Below are positions 18,271-26,492 of a stretch of DNA of 64,000 bases, piece by piece (position 1 is the stretch's first letter; each line of letters opens with the position of its first letter). The DNA lies in the NCBI GenBank assembly GCA_016716405.1, contig JADJWK010000002.1, positions 558,001 through 622,000 on the forward strand. Direction: 5' to 3'. The notes below the pieces were generated by a model. The model ran no database searches. It had not been told where the DNA came from and saw only the letters and a program-made list of their open reading frames with translations. The DNA comes from Candidatus Melainabacteria bacterium. Lineage in GTDB: Bacteria; Cyanobacteriota; Vampirovibrionia; Obscuribacterales; Obscuribacteraceae. Both the position numbers and the translations under genes were made by a program.

Positions 18271-19353
18271 TCAGGCAGTTTCTTTATTGAGCTTGGCAAT
18301 CGAGCTCGAGCCTGAGGCAGAGCTATAGGAAGACGGAGCATGGAGCTGCGGAACATGATGAAGCTCGAGCTCCTGCTCTTTGCGGAGATGCCGTGTGGCA
18401 ATCAGGGCACCCATTGCCGGGAAGCTCAGACCAAGGGTGATGAGCAGACCGGTAGCGAGGACATCCACGAAAGAGACAGCAAAATAGCTTCCCATGACCA
18501 GTCCCAGGATCGAGTTGGCAGCAAGAAGAGGGATCAGGAGACCGATGCCGAGCAGGAAAGGGTTCCAGGTAGCGGCTGCGAGTTGAAGGCTGGTTCCGGT
18601 CTTGAAGCTTCTGTTTTTGCGGCATACCAGATAGGTGCCGCCACTGAGGACGGCCGCTGCCAGGAGCCAGTGTGGTCCGCCCAGATAGAATATTGGATTG
18701 ACCAGGCTGAACAGAGAAAGCCCGGCGAATATCACCGTGGGGGTGCAGAAAGCAGCCCTGGAGTAAGGGATGATCCGGTTGGCACCGATTGTTCCATCGA
18801 GGTTCTTGATCACCCGGTTGGCCAGTACAGTGGCACCCAGGGAAGTGGCCATGAGACCCAGCCCGATGGCGGAGAGAGTGAGGAAGTCGGTGACCGGAGG
18901 CAGGGTGCCGGTCATGAGCAAGCCCACCGCCAGCGGCGAGAAGGCGGCCGCGGTGACGATGGAAGCCTGAATGGCAGTCCAGAGCTTGCCGCCCTGCCAG
19001 AGGTGTTTCTGGTAGGTGAACAGGGTGTTGAAGATTATTGCCGGCATCGCCAGGAAGGCCACGACATAGGTCATCATCGCCTCGGGATAGAAGCCCGGTA
19101 CCAGGGAGAGGAGAGTCATATGAGAAGCATAGGTGAGCATCACGAAGAGCATGAGGCCCCCGGCGGCTCCGGTGGCGCTGACCAGCATCGACCAGGGCAA
19201 GCCCATCCAGGCCGGAAGGTCCCGAGCCGCTGCCGGAAGGTCGGTCTTCTGGTCCATGATCGTGCAGGCTGCCAGCCATTCTTTCTCTGAGGCGGAAGGG
19301 TCGGCGATAATCGCTCTTGCCTTTTCGTCCGGGAGTTTGCCGTTTGTAGCCAT
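18271..19353 (-). CDS. Multi-pass membrane protein of unknown function
   Basis: This 360-aa protein has a short cytoplasmic N-terminus and eight to nine hydrophobic segments between about residues 50 and 320, followed by a charged, Ser-rich tail. No family motif was recognised. The ATG at 19353 gives a sensible N-terminus. It is convergent with ftsY, with only 17 bp between stops and no obvious terminator. Confidence 0.75.
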   Translation of the reverse strand: MATNGKLPDEKARAIIADPSASEKEWLAACTIMDQKTDLPAAARDLPAWMGLPWSMLVSATGAAGGLMLFVMLTYASHMTLLSLVPGFYPEAMMTYVVAFLAMPAIIFNTLFTYQKHLWQGGKLWTAIQASIVTAAAFSPLAVGLLMTGTLPPVTDFLTLSAIGLGLMATSLGATVLANRVIKNLDGTIGANRIIPYSRAAFCTPTVIFAGLSLFSLVNPIFYLGGPHWLLAAAVLSGGTYLVCRKNRSFKTGTSLQLAAATWNPFLLGIGLLIPLLAANSILGLVMGSYFAVSFVDVLATGLLITLGLSFPAMGALIATRHLRKEQELELHHVPQLHAPSSYSSASGSSSIAKLNKETA

Positions 19354-19654
19354 TTTCTGATCTCTGACCGACGATGTTTCCCGAGCTACTGCTCGTTTGG
19401 TCGACTGAGTGGGGCGATCAAGAGCTCCACTCTTAAAGATTTACCCACAGGCTGTGATTAGTCTCACAAGCTCCGGTTAAATTCACAGTATCCGATTAAT
19501 GCGTGGCCTGCTACAGGGTTAATACGGAGTGCCGTGACATTGAGCAAAAGCAGCACCTGGTCAGTCGAAAGGCGCTATCGTGGCTTGCGTTGGAGAGGCT
19601 GCCGCAGGTAACGCCAGCCTCTCTCGGTTTTATCCAGCGAATTTACTTAGGCTG
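19354..19654. other. Intergenic stretch with hairpin; possible small RNA
   Basis: No convincing protein gene is visible. Positions 19593-19623 form a hairpin (GAGAGGCTG/CAGCCTCTC, 13-nt loop) followed on the plus strand by TCGGTTTTATC, like an intrinsic terminator. Both neighbours are on the minus strand, so a plus-strand terminator here would suit a small plus-strand transcript from the AT-rich part near 19470-19520. Read on the minus strand, the same hairpin lacks a T-run but could still mark the 3' end of the synthetase transcript. No known RNA family was recognised. Confidence 0.35.
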
Positions 19655-21628
19655 TCAGCCCTTGAGGCTGGCGATCAGATCCAGGGCGTCCGGGTTCTCC
19701 ACAGAGGCGGTGTCTCCGGGTCCGTCTCCGACATAGGTGTTCCGTATTGATTTACGGACAATCTTACCGGAGCGGGTCTTGGGCAGGGCCGCTACGGTAT
19801 GGATTCTCTCCGGTCTCATCACCGGACCGAGTTTATGTCCCACCAGTTGGCGCAGGTCCTCGGTGAGCTCTGCCGATTCTTCACAGCCGGGCATGAGGAC
19901 CACGAAGCAGACCAGAGCCTCACCCTTGACCTCGTGAGGGACGCCGATGACGGCAGCCTCGGCAACCTTGGCGTGCTCCACCAGGACCGACTCGACCTCA
20001 CCGGGACCGACACGTTTGCCGGCTACTTTGATGGTGTCGTCGGACCTTCCGAAAAGGAACCAGGAGCCGTCCTCGTCGACCTTGGCCCAGTCGCCGTGAT
20101 ACCAGACTCCTTCATACTTGCTGAAATAGGTGTCGATATAACGCTCGTCATCCTTCAGGAAAGACTTGGTCATAGAAGGTCCGGGCTTCTTGCAGACGAG
20201 GTGGCCGATTTCGTTCTTGATACTCTTGCCGGACTCGTCGAAGACGTCGATGTCCATGCCCAACCCGGGGCCGCCCAGGGAGCAGGGCTTCAGAGGCATG
20301 ACCGGGAGCGGGGTGAGCAGACCGCCGACGATTTCGGTTCCGCCGGAGATGTTCATGATCGGGCAGCGCTTCTGACCGATTTTCTCGAAGGTCCACATAT
20401 AGCTGTCTTCGTCCCAGGGCTCGCCGGTGGAGCCGAGCAGGCGGATGCTGGACATATCACGTTTGCTCACCCATTCCTCGCCGTATTTGCGCAGGGCACG
20501 GATGGCCGTTGGACTGATTCCCAGGGTGCTGACCTTATGAGTCTCGACAATCTGCCAGATCCGGTCCGGCTCCGGGAAGTCCGGAGCACCTTCGAAGATG
20601 ACCAGGGTGCCTCCCCAGAAATAAACACCGATCATCTCCCAGGGGCCCATCATCCAGCCGATGTCTGTGACCCAGAAGAAAACGTCGTCGGTCTGGACGT
20701 CGAAGCAGAAGCCCAGCTCTTTGGCGATCTGGGCCATGGCTCCGGCATGGGTATGCACGGTGCCTTTGGGCTTGCCGGTGGTGCCGGATGTATAGAGGTA
20801 CATGGAGGGGTGCTCGGCATCGAGGTCGGCTATGGTCTCAGCCGGCTTGACCGCGGCGATGGACTCGGCGAACCAGATGTCTCTGCCTTCTGCCATATTG
20901 ACGGGATTTTCCATGTGTTTGACGACGATGATATGCTCCAGTCCCGGTAGGGTCGCAGCCGCCTCATCAACGTCTTTCTTGATCTCGACCAGCTTGCCTC
21001 TTCGGGAGCCGCCATCGGCGGTAATCAGAACCCGTGCCTCGCTGTCTTCCAGTCTGGCAGCCAGAGCCTGGGCGCCGAAGCCGCTGAATACCGGTACCGC
21101 TACCGCGCCGATCTTGAAGCAGGCGAAAAGCGCTGCCACCACCTCCGGTATCATCGGCATATAGAGTCCGACTGCATCTCCGGGTTTTACGCCCAGGGAC
21201 TTGAGCAGTCCGGCGGTGCGGCAGACCATCTCATTGAGCTCGCCGTAGGATAGTTTGCGGGCCTTCTTGTTTTCGCCTTCCCAGATAAGAGCCGGGTGAT
21301 CGGCGCCGACACTGACGCGCGTTCCCAGTTTCTGCCCTTTGGTCTGGTGCCAGTCCAGGACATTGTCGACGATATTGAGCTTGCCGTTGACGAACCAGTT
21401 TGTGTGGGGGAATCCTTTCGAGTCGTCCATTATCCGGTCATAGTCCCGGGTCCACTTGAAGCCCATATATTTGAGCGCTTCGGTCCAGAACCAGTCGGTG
21501 TCTTCGGTGGAGCGCTTGATCAACTGGCGCCAGTCTTCGATGCCCTGGCTCTTCATGAAATCCACCACGCGGGTTTCGAGGTATTTGCCCTGGGGTTTCC
21601 AGATTACGTCTGCCAGTGTCATGCTCAT
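19655..21628 (-). CDS. AMP-forming acyl-CoA synthetase (acetyl-CoA synthetase-like)
   Basis: This 657-aa ANL-superfamily enzyme activates a short-chain acid through an acyl-AMP intermediate. It has an ACS-type N-terminal domain (WKWTRDYD-like region), the P-loop YTSGTTGKPKGTVH, the motif GRSDDTIKVAGKRVGPGEVE and the C-terminal catalytic lysine motif LPKTRSGKIVRK, which is also a typical acetylation site for control. The sequence differs from classical Acs in its acid-binding region, so propionate or another short acid is possible. The ATG at 21628 is preceded by AGAGG at 8 nt. Confidence 0.88.
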   Translation of the reverse strand: MSMTLADVIWKPQGKYLETRVVDFMKSQGIEDWRQLIKRSTEDTDWFWTEALKYMGFKWTRDYDRIMDDSKGFPHTNWFVNGKLNIVDNVLDWHQTKGQKLGTRVSVGADHPALIWEGENKKARKLSYGELNEMVCRTAGLLKSLGVKPGDAVGLYMPMIPEVVAALFACFKIGAVAVPVFSGFGAQALAARLEDSEARVLITADGGSRRGKLVEIKKDVDEAAATLPGLEHIIVVKHMENPVNMAEGRDIWFAESIAAVKPAETIADLDAEHPSMYLYTSGTTGKPKGTVHTHAGAMAQIAKELGFCFDVQTDDVFFWVTDIGWMMGPWEMIGVYFWGGTLVIFEGAPDFPEPDRIWQIVETHKVSTLGISPTAIRALRKYGEEWVSKRDMSSIRLLGSTGEPWDEDSYMWTFEKIGQKRCPIMNISGGTEIVGGLLTPLPVMPLKPCSLGGPGLGMDIDVFDESGKSIKNEIGHLVCKKPGPSMTKSFLKDDERYIDTYFSKYEGVWYHGDWAKVDEDGSWFLFGRSDDTIKVAGKRVGPGEVESVLVEHAKVAEAAVIGVPHEVKGEALVCFVVLMPGCEESAELTEDLRQLVGHKLGPVMRPERIHTVAALPKTRSGKIVRKSIRNTYVGDGPGDTASVENPDALDLIASLKG

Positions 21629-21756
21629 CGATAAGACCTCTTGACTGTATGCGAAAAGAACTTGTCCGGTCCCCGGCAGTCAGCCTGCCAGCCGGATGAC
21701 GAAAGCTATATATTACATATGTCCCGGTCCGTGAGCCTCAATGTTAGAGAAAAATC

Positions 21757-21972
21757 CTAATTTCCCAGGCTGAGAACCACCCAGACAGGCAGATGATCCG
21801 AGCCCACGGGCTCGAGTGTCCGGCGATCCAGGACGGAGCAGTCGGGACTTGCCAGCAGGTGATCGATGGGGAAGAATTCTCTCTCCGAGGAGATCTTGGG
21901 ATTCTCTCGCTCCTCTTGCAACCGTTGGCTGTGATGCGTCTCCAGCGACTCCCGTTTTATATAATACTCTGG
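21757..21972 (-). pseudogene. Remnant of an endonuclease/exonuclease/phosphatase (EEP) family gene, C-terminus only
   Basis: Between an in-frame TGA (21973-21975 on the complement) and a TAG (21757-21759), this frame encodes 71 residues without a start codon. The second half reads EFFPIDHLLASPD, then TLEPVGSDHLPVWVVL, which is the C-terminal signature of EEP (DNase I-like) proteins, including the catalytic SDH motif. The rest of the protein is missing, and the plus-strand SGNH hydrolase gene lies immediately upstream. It is best read as a gene truncated by rearrangement. Confidence 0.65.
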
Positions 21973-21999
21973 TCAGAGCAATGTCGCGGGTGAGAATCC

Positions 22000-22761
22000 A
22001 TGGCTCCCAGGTTCGAGGTATATCTGGCACTTGGCGATTCGATGAGCATCGACTACTATCCTTTCTATGACCTGGGTGAGACCGTAGAGGAGGAGCGTCT
22101 GGTGGGAGCCGCCTCTTTACTCTATAAGAACGATTCTCAGATCTGGCCGGAATTCGAAGGACGTGATTTGACCACCTTGCAGAGGGGGATAGAGTTTTTC
22201 AATTACACATTCGATGGTGCCACCACCAACGACCTTCTCGAGCGCTCCGGTTCGATAGCCGCTCATGCCGGAAAACGGGTTCTGGCGACCCTCACCATAG
22301 GCGGCAACGATTTGCTTAATATGCATCTGAGGGGAGCGTCTCGTTCCGACAGAAAGGCTTTTCTCACCCACGAGCTCGAGGAATTGAGAGTGCGGTTCGA
22401 CTGCATTCTGTCGATGTGTCTCTCCTCGATATCCGACATTACCATTGTGCTCACAACAGTCTACGATCCCACCGACGGAACGGGCATGATGCCCGGCGCC
22501 GGACAGAAGACCTGGGGTAACTTCGATCTTGATTATCTCCACCAATACAATGATTTCATCAGGACCACGGCAGCTTATGGAAAAAATCTCCTGCTTGCCG
22601 ACGTTCATGGCTCCTTTCTTGGACACGGCTCCCGGGCGCGGGAGAGCGCCGACTTCTGGTACTGGAAACCCAGTCCCATCGAGCCGGGAGCCCGCGGAGC
22701 AAGCGAGATCAGGAGTGTCTGGTTGAAGACCCTGTCAGGGGTCCTGGATTCGGCGATATAG
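22000..22761 (+). CDS. SGNH/GDSL-family hydrolase
   Basis: This 253-aa protein has block I (YLALGDSMSIDYY, nucleophile Ser in GDS) near its N-terminus and block III (TIGGNDLL, oxyanion Asn) near residue 105. The C-terminal part has IEPGARGASEIRSVW, as in other SGNH hydrolases. The classical DxxH is not obvious; histidines in DVHGSFLGHG are candidates. There is no signal peptide. The substrate is unknown. Its last 157 bp are overlapped in antisense by the DUF6088 gene. Confidence 0.8.
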   Translation: MAPRFEVYLALGDSMSIDYYPFYDLGETVEEERLVGAASLLYKNDSQIWPEFEGRDLTTLQRGIEFFNYTFDGATTNDLLERSGSIAAHAGKRVLATLTIGGNDLLNMHLRGASRSDRKAFLTHELEELRVRFDCILSMCLSSISDITIVLTTVYDPTDGTGMMPGAGQKTWGNFDLDYLHQYNDFIRTTAAYGKNLLLADVHGSFLGHGSRARESADFWYWKPSPIEPGARGASEIRSVWLKTLSGVLDSAI

Positions 22762-23390
22762 CCGACGGTGCATTCGCGCACCGCGTCTGTCGGGGACCCT
22801 GGTCTGGGACCGAGGCAATAGAACATATCGCCGAGCCATGCCGGCAAATAGCAGAAGGGATGGCCCTCATCAGGCTTTTCGAGAGGCTCGCGGAGGTTCC
22901 TGGTCGCGGTCAGGAACAATTGCGGAGAGACCTTTTCCTTTCCGAGATAGCAGAGGGCTCGAACTACCTGTCCGAACGGGGTATCGGCCAGGGTCATTTT
23001 CCTGTGGCTGGTGGGTTTGAACCTGACGGTCAGATGGCCTATCCTGAAGGAGCTGGTATTTCCACTGGTGGCAAACCAGACTTCATTCTCGGGGCGATTG
23101 ACCGCAGAAATGTCGAGCTCGAAGGCTATATCGGCTGCGTGCCTGATGATCGTGCGACCGAAAGATTTGGCTTTGACAGTGGCAAGCTCATGGAGCGAGA
23201 CTTTTCTGGTCCGTCCCGGGAGCCGGAAGACTCCCGGGATTATTCGAATGAGTTCTTCGCGGTAAACCAGCCGGCTGACGGCATTGTCTACGGCTGACCG
23301 GGTCCCGAAGCCGAGCAGGTCGCGGGTCGTAAGCAGGTGCTCTCGATCGCGACTGGCCAGGTATGAGCGTATTTTGCCGATTGTCGACAT
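22605..23390 (-). CDS. DUF6088 / AbiEi-type antitoxin-like protein, orphan
   Basis: The N-terminus (MSTIGKIRSYLAS, then GFGTRSAVDNAVSRLVYREE and LIRIIPGVFRLP) is a winged-helix of the kind found in DUF6088/AbiEi antitoxins of type IV toxin-antitoxin systems. The middle (RIGHLTVRFKPTSHRKM, then ALCYLGKEKV) also fits that family. No AbiEii nucleotidyltransferase toxin gene is adjacent. The ATG at 23390 follows GGAG; a TTG at 23447 is a weaker start. The last 52 residues are encoded antisense to the SGNH hydrolase gene and look like read-through of a lost stop, so the native C-terminus may be altered. Confidence 0.72.
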   Translation of the reverse strand: MSTIGKIRSYLASRDREHLLTTRDLLGFGTRSAVDNAVSRLVYREELIRIIPGVFRLPGRTRKVSLHELATVKAKSFGRTIIRHAADIAFELDISAVNRPENEVWFATSGNTSSFRIGHLTVRFKPTSHRKMTLADTPFGQVVRALCYLGKEKVSPQLFLTATRNLREPLEKPDEGHPFCYLPAWLGDMFYCLGPRPGSPTDAVRECTVGYIAESRTPDRVFNQTLLISLAPRAPGSMGLGFQYQKSALSRAREPCPRKEP

Positions 23391-23453
23391 GGCGGCTCCG
23401 GTTTCGGGGTTGTATATGTAGACGAGCGAGGCAGGGTGTTGGTTCAATTTCTA

Positions 23454-23663
23454 AGAGAGAATCTCGCGAGATTCGGTGTCCTCAAGCCGGTTGGAACGAA
23501 GGTTGACGTGATTTAGCTGAAATATGACTGGGAGGACAACTTTTTTCGCAAAAATTTGACCGCTGAGTCATATTCACTCGCGATGGCACTTTCATGAGAG
23601 AGAATCTCGAGATTCACGATTGGATTGCGGAAGCAGAGAGAGGACCGGGAGATTTTCTCTCAA
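23454..23663. repeat. Palindromic repeat module, copy A
   Basis: The non-coding gap of 340 bp holds three inverted-repeat boxes of the form GAGAGAATCTC..GAGATTC (23454-23474, 23596-23615) and GAGATTTTCTCTCAA (23649-23663). In the middle is a 54-bp core (23521-23574) bounded by the 9-bp inverted repeat AATATGACT/AGTCATATT, with a T-run/A-run and TTTGACC inside. The same 54-bp core, at the same length, occurs at 50054-50107 with the same surrounding boxes. It looks like a mobile or selected palindromic element, similar in idea to a MITE or REP-type sequence. Confidence 0.75.
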
Positions 23664-23730
23664 ACTAGAATCCGCCGGGCGTCCATGTTGGGTCGAGACC
23701 GAACCGGGATACATTCATGAAGGTCTGTTC

Positions 23731-25128
23731 TCAATTGACCATGTCATAACGCAGCTTTTTCGCCTTTGCTCTTAGCGATTCGGCTGCCTGCTTCTCGCCT
23801 TGCTTCTCCAGATGATTGGCGAACTCGTCATAGAGATCGGTGATGACAGCAGGATTCAGCTCCGGGACTTTTGAATAGAGCTCGATAGCCATCTGATACG
23901 CGGCTTTGCCTTTGGTCTCATCGCCTCTCAGATAATAGATCCTGGCGAGATGGCTGAGGTTCTCGCCGTACTTCTCACCGTCTTTCCCGTAGAGAGTCCC
24001 TTCGATCTCGGTGAGCTCCTTTTGCATAGCGAGAGCCGCCTCATATTCCTTCTGCCTTACGAGTACCGTCACCAGAGCATGCATGAGGCGGCGCTGCTGG
24101 CGGATGAACTCTGACTTCCTCTCTTTTTCCTTAGCCAGCTCTATCGCCTGCTCAAAGGCTCGGCGAGCATCGGCGAGCTTACCGGCATGCAGATCGATAC
24201 CGGCTTTCCGCTCCAGGGCATTCAGATAGTTTTCCCTGGCCCTTTTGCCCTTGCCCCTTCTCAAGATTGCAATCGCCCGGCTGGCATAGTGGTCAGCCTT
24301 CTCGTAGGACCTGCTCGCATCCAGGACATTGGCAAGTCCCAGGCATGCGTCAGCGGTGAGTGCCAGATTCGGCGGTGACTCCTGCCCCCCCTCTTCCTGT
24401 ATTGAAAGGGCGAGCCGGAAGAGCTTCTCGGCTTTCTCGTAATTGAGCCCCCGGGCTGCTTCTGTTCCGGCTTCTATAAGCTGAGCCGGATTGCGTGTTT
24501 CTTTGCCGTCGAGTTTTTCGTGACCCGGACCGGAGATTTCCTCGGCTTTTTCTCTGAGGCTTGCAGCACCTTCACGATCACCTGCCAGGGCAAGGGCTGA
24601 TGCCAGGCGCTCTATCGTCTCGTGTTTAAGAGAATCCCTGGCTATGACTCGATCGGCCAGGCCGAGCGCTTCTTTCAGGAGAGGAATAGCCTGAGCATTT
24701 CTGGACTGTTTCACCAGAATATCGGCTCGCGCCAGTTTGATCTCGATTAGATGCAGACCGACCTCACGGTTGTCGCTGCTGGCTTTTTCAGGATCGAAGC
24801 GAGAGAGCCAGATTCTCTCGCACTCGAGAAGGCTTCTCAGGGCTTCCTTCTCCCCTTCCTTTCCCTGCTCCTTTTGCAGACGGGCCAGAGACTCCAGGGT
24901 GCGAGCCTCCATATAGGTGTTGGCACCTGCCTGTCTGGATAAAGCAAGGGCCCTGGCATAGCTCTTCTTCGCCCCTGAGTAATCGCCCTTTCTCGAGGCT
25001 GTCTCGGCTGCCTCGAAAGAGGACTCCCATTGTTGATTCAGGCTTTGGAAACTCGCCAGATCGCCTGCGCAACCGCCTGCAATTATTGCGATTACGAGGG
25101 TGAGAGCCGGAGATATCGTCGGTCTCAT
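23731..25128 (-). CDS. TPR lipoprotein
   Basis: The ATG at 25128 opens a lipoprotein signal (ALTLVIAIIAGGC, lipid-accepting Cys at about 23), which is why I prefer it to longer versions of the frame. The 465-aa protein then has several tetratricopeptide repeats (for example KGDYSGAKKSYARALALSRQ and the AKGAAYQMAIELYS-like unit near the end). It is likely anchored in the envelope as a protein-interaction scaffold. The small membrane protein gene lies 14 bp upstream in the same direction. Confidence 0.82.
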   Translation of the reverse strand: MRPTISPALTLVIAIIAGGCAGDLASFQSLNQQWESSFEAAETASRKGDYSGAKKSYARALALSRQAGANTYMEARTLESLARLQKEQGKEGEKEALRSLLECERIWLSRFDPEKASSDNREVGLHLIEIKLARADILVKQSRNAQAIPLLKEALGLADRVIARDSLKHETIERLASALALAGDREGAASLREKAEEISGPGHEKLDGKETRNPAQLIEAGTEAARGLNYEKAEKLFRLALSIQEEGGQESPPNLALTADACLGLANVLDASRSYEKADHYASRAIAILRRGKGKRARENYLNALERKAGIDLHAGKLADARRAFEQAIELAKEKERKSEFIRQQRRLMHALVTVLVRQKEYEAALAMQKELTEIEGTLYGKDGEKYGENLSHLARIYYLRGDETKGKAAYQMAIELYSKVPELNPAVITDLYDEFANHLEKQGEKQAAESLRAKAKKLRYDMVN

Positions 25129-25142
25129 GGCGAGATTCTCGA

Positions 25143-25508
25143 TCAGGAGCCCATGAAAAGGCTCGACCAGTTCACCTGTCTGAAAAAGACCTCGCAATCG
25201 AGGACCACACAGCCCAGTAGATTGGCTATGAGTACGGCGGACCAGACTAGTTTTGGAGGGTGTCTCTCGAGGAGCATGAGGACTGTTCCCTCTACCATGA
25301 TCGAATAAGTACCGAAGAGTGTCAGCCCCCAGGGTCCTTCTCCGGCGATATAGGGGCCGAGTCCGAGAATGAGACCCAGAAAGGAGGCGAAATTCATGAG
25401 CAGGGAGTCGAACATGGAGCGAGGCAGGTTGCCCCATTTCATGCGCCAGAGAATGAAGCCCTCCACGAGCATCAGGGGAATGAACTGGAAAATGTAGAAA
25501 TCAAGCAT
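25143..25508 (-). CDS. Small four-helix membrane protein of unknown function
   Basis: This 121-aa protein has about four hydrophobic segments (near 3-20, 35-55, 60-80 and 85-105). An early conserved-looking stretch is EGFILWRMKWG. No family was recognised. It probably forms an operon with the TPR lipoprotein gene. Confidence 0.65.
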   Translation of the reverse strand: MLDFYIFQFIPLMLVEGFILWRMKWGNLPRSMFDSLLMNFASFLGLILGLGPYIAGEGPWGLTLFGTYSIMVEGTVLMLLERHPPKLVWSAVLIANLLGCVVLDCEVFFRQVNWSSLFMGS

Positions 25509-25572
25509 CGCTTTCGGAGAACCTGTTTCATTCTAGTATAAGCTGGCGGCCGTCAGCGTGCGCCGGTCTTGC

Positions 25573-25628
25573 GGGGGATCTCCGGTGGGGGATCTCCGGT
25601 GGGGGCGCTCCGGCTGGGGATCTCCGGT
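25573..25628. repeat. 14-bp tandem repeat (4 units) downstream of pdxT
   Basis: Four adjacent 14-bp units of GGGGGATCTCCGGT (two identical, two variant) lie in the gap between pdxT and the small membrane protein gene. No coding role is evident. Confidence 0.8.
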
Positions 25629-25667
25629 GGCTCTTCAAGCAAAGCAGGACCTTGGTTACAAAACTCG

Positions 25668-26360
25668 TCAGGCGCCCAGTCGGGCGAGGCGGCGCCGGTG
25701 CTGTTTGTTTCGCTGATTCTTTTCTGCTGCTACTTTTTCTTTTGCTTGTGCCGGGGACTGACCGCCTCTCACGATGTCGGCAAAGAGCCTGTGAACTCGC
25801 AAGTCATCGGTGATTTCGGGGTGGAAAGTAGTGACCAGGAAATTTCCCTGTCTGGCCATGACCACCGAGCCCTCTAAGCTTGCCAGGGTCTCTACGTTCT
25901 CTCCGCAAGACTTGATCATCGGAGCCCGGATGAAAACCGCTCGAAATGGCTCGGGACCCAATACCGGTATCGCGATATCCGCTTCGAAACTGGCTTTCTG
26001 CGGTCCATAGGCATTACGCCCGATGGTTATGTCCATGAGGGAAAGAGGAATAAGGGGCGATGCTTCGATGTTGCTTGCCAGCATTATGCTACCCATACAA
26101 GTACCGTAGACAGGCATGCCGTCTTGCGCTCGTTCCCTGATCCGGACCAGAAGCTGCTTCGCCTGGGCTTCGGTGAGCCTGGCGATAGTGGTGGATTCGC
26201 CGCCGGGGATGATCAGCCCGTCGACGGCGTCCAGATCCTCTTCGTAGCGCACTGCCAGAGCCCGGAGACCGCAGGCTTCGATGGCGGCGAGATGTTCGGC
26301 GACATCGCCCTGAAGGGCCAGAACTCCCACTGTTTTCATTGAGCTGCTCCGGGATTGCAT
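25668..26360 (-). CDS. pdxT: Pyridoxal 5'-phosphate synthase glutaminase subunit PdxT
   Basis: PdxT hydrolyses glutamine and channels ammonia to PdxS for de novo vitamin B6 synthesis. It has the class I amidotransferase triad: nucleophile Cys in PVYGTCMGSIML, and His/Glu in TTFHPEITDD, plus GGEST. The ATG at 26360 follows AAAGGAG at the same spacing as pdxS; a second ATG at 26339, also behind GGAG, gives the more usual MKTVGVLALQG start. The C-terminal 30 residues are basic and extend past the family's usual end. Confidence 0.94.
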   Translation of the reverse strand: MQSRSSSMKTVGVLALQGDVAEHLAAIEACGLRALAVRYEEDLDAVDGLIIPGGESTTIARLTEAQAKQLLVRIRERAQDGMPVYGTCMGSIMLASNIEASPLIPLSLMDITIGRNAYGPQKASFEADIAIPVLGPEPFRAVFIRAPMIKSCGENVETLASLEGSVVMARQGNFLVTTFHPEITDDLRVHRLFADIVRGGQSPAQAKEKVAAEKNQRNKQHRRRLARLGA

Positions 26361-26394
26361 GTGCTTCTCCTTTTCTGTACTTATTCTGTACTTG

Positions 26395-26492
26395 CCAGCC
26401 TCTGCCTGCCAGCCTCCGCCTGCCAGCCTCTGCCTGCCAGCCTCCGCCTGCCAGCCTCTGCCTGCCAGCCTCTGCCTACCAGCCTCTGCTTG
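26395..26492. repeat. 14-bp tandem repeat (7 units) between pdxS and pdxT
   Basis: Seven 14-bp units of CCAGCCTCTGCCTG (with C/T and A/G changes) run from the pdxS-pdxT gap into the end of pdxS. The last units encode the pdxS C-terminus and stop codon (26476-26478 on the complement). Copy-number change could alter the distance between two genes of one operon or extend PdxS. Confidence 0.9.

Noticed and set aside
25129..25437. N-terminal extension of the TPR lipoprotein
   Set aside because: It overlaps the small membrane protein gene in another frame and would bury the lipoprotein signal.
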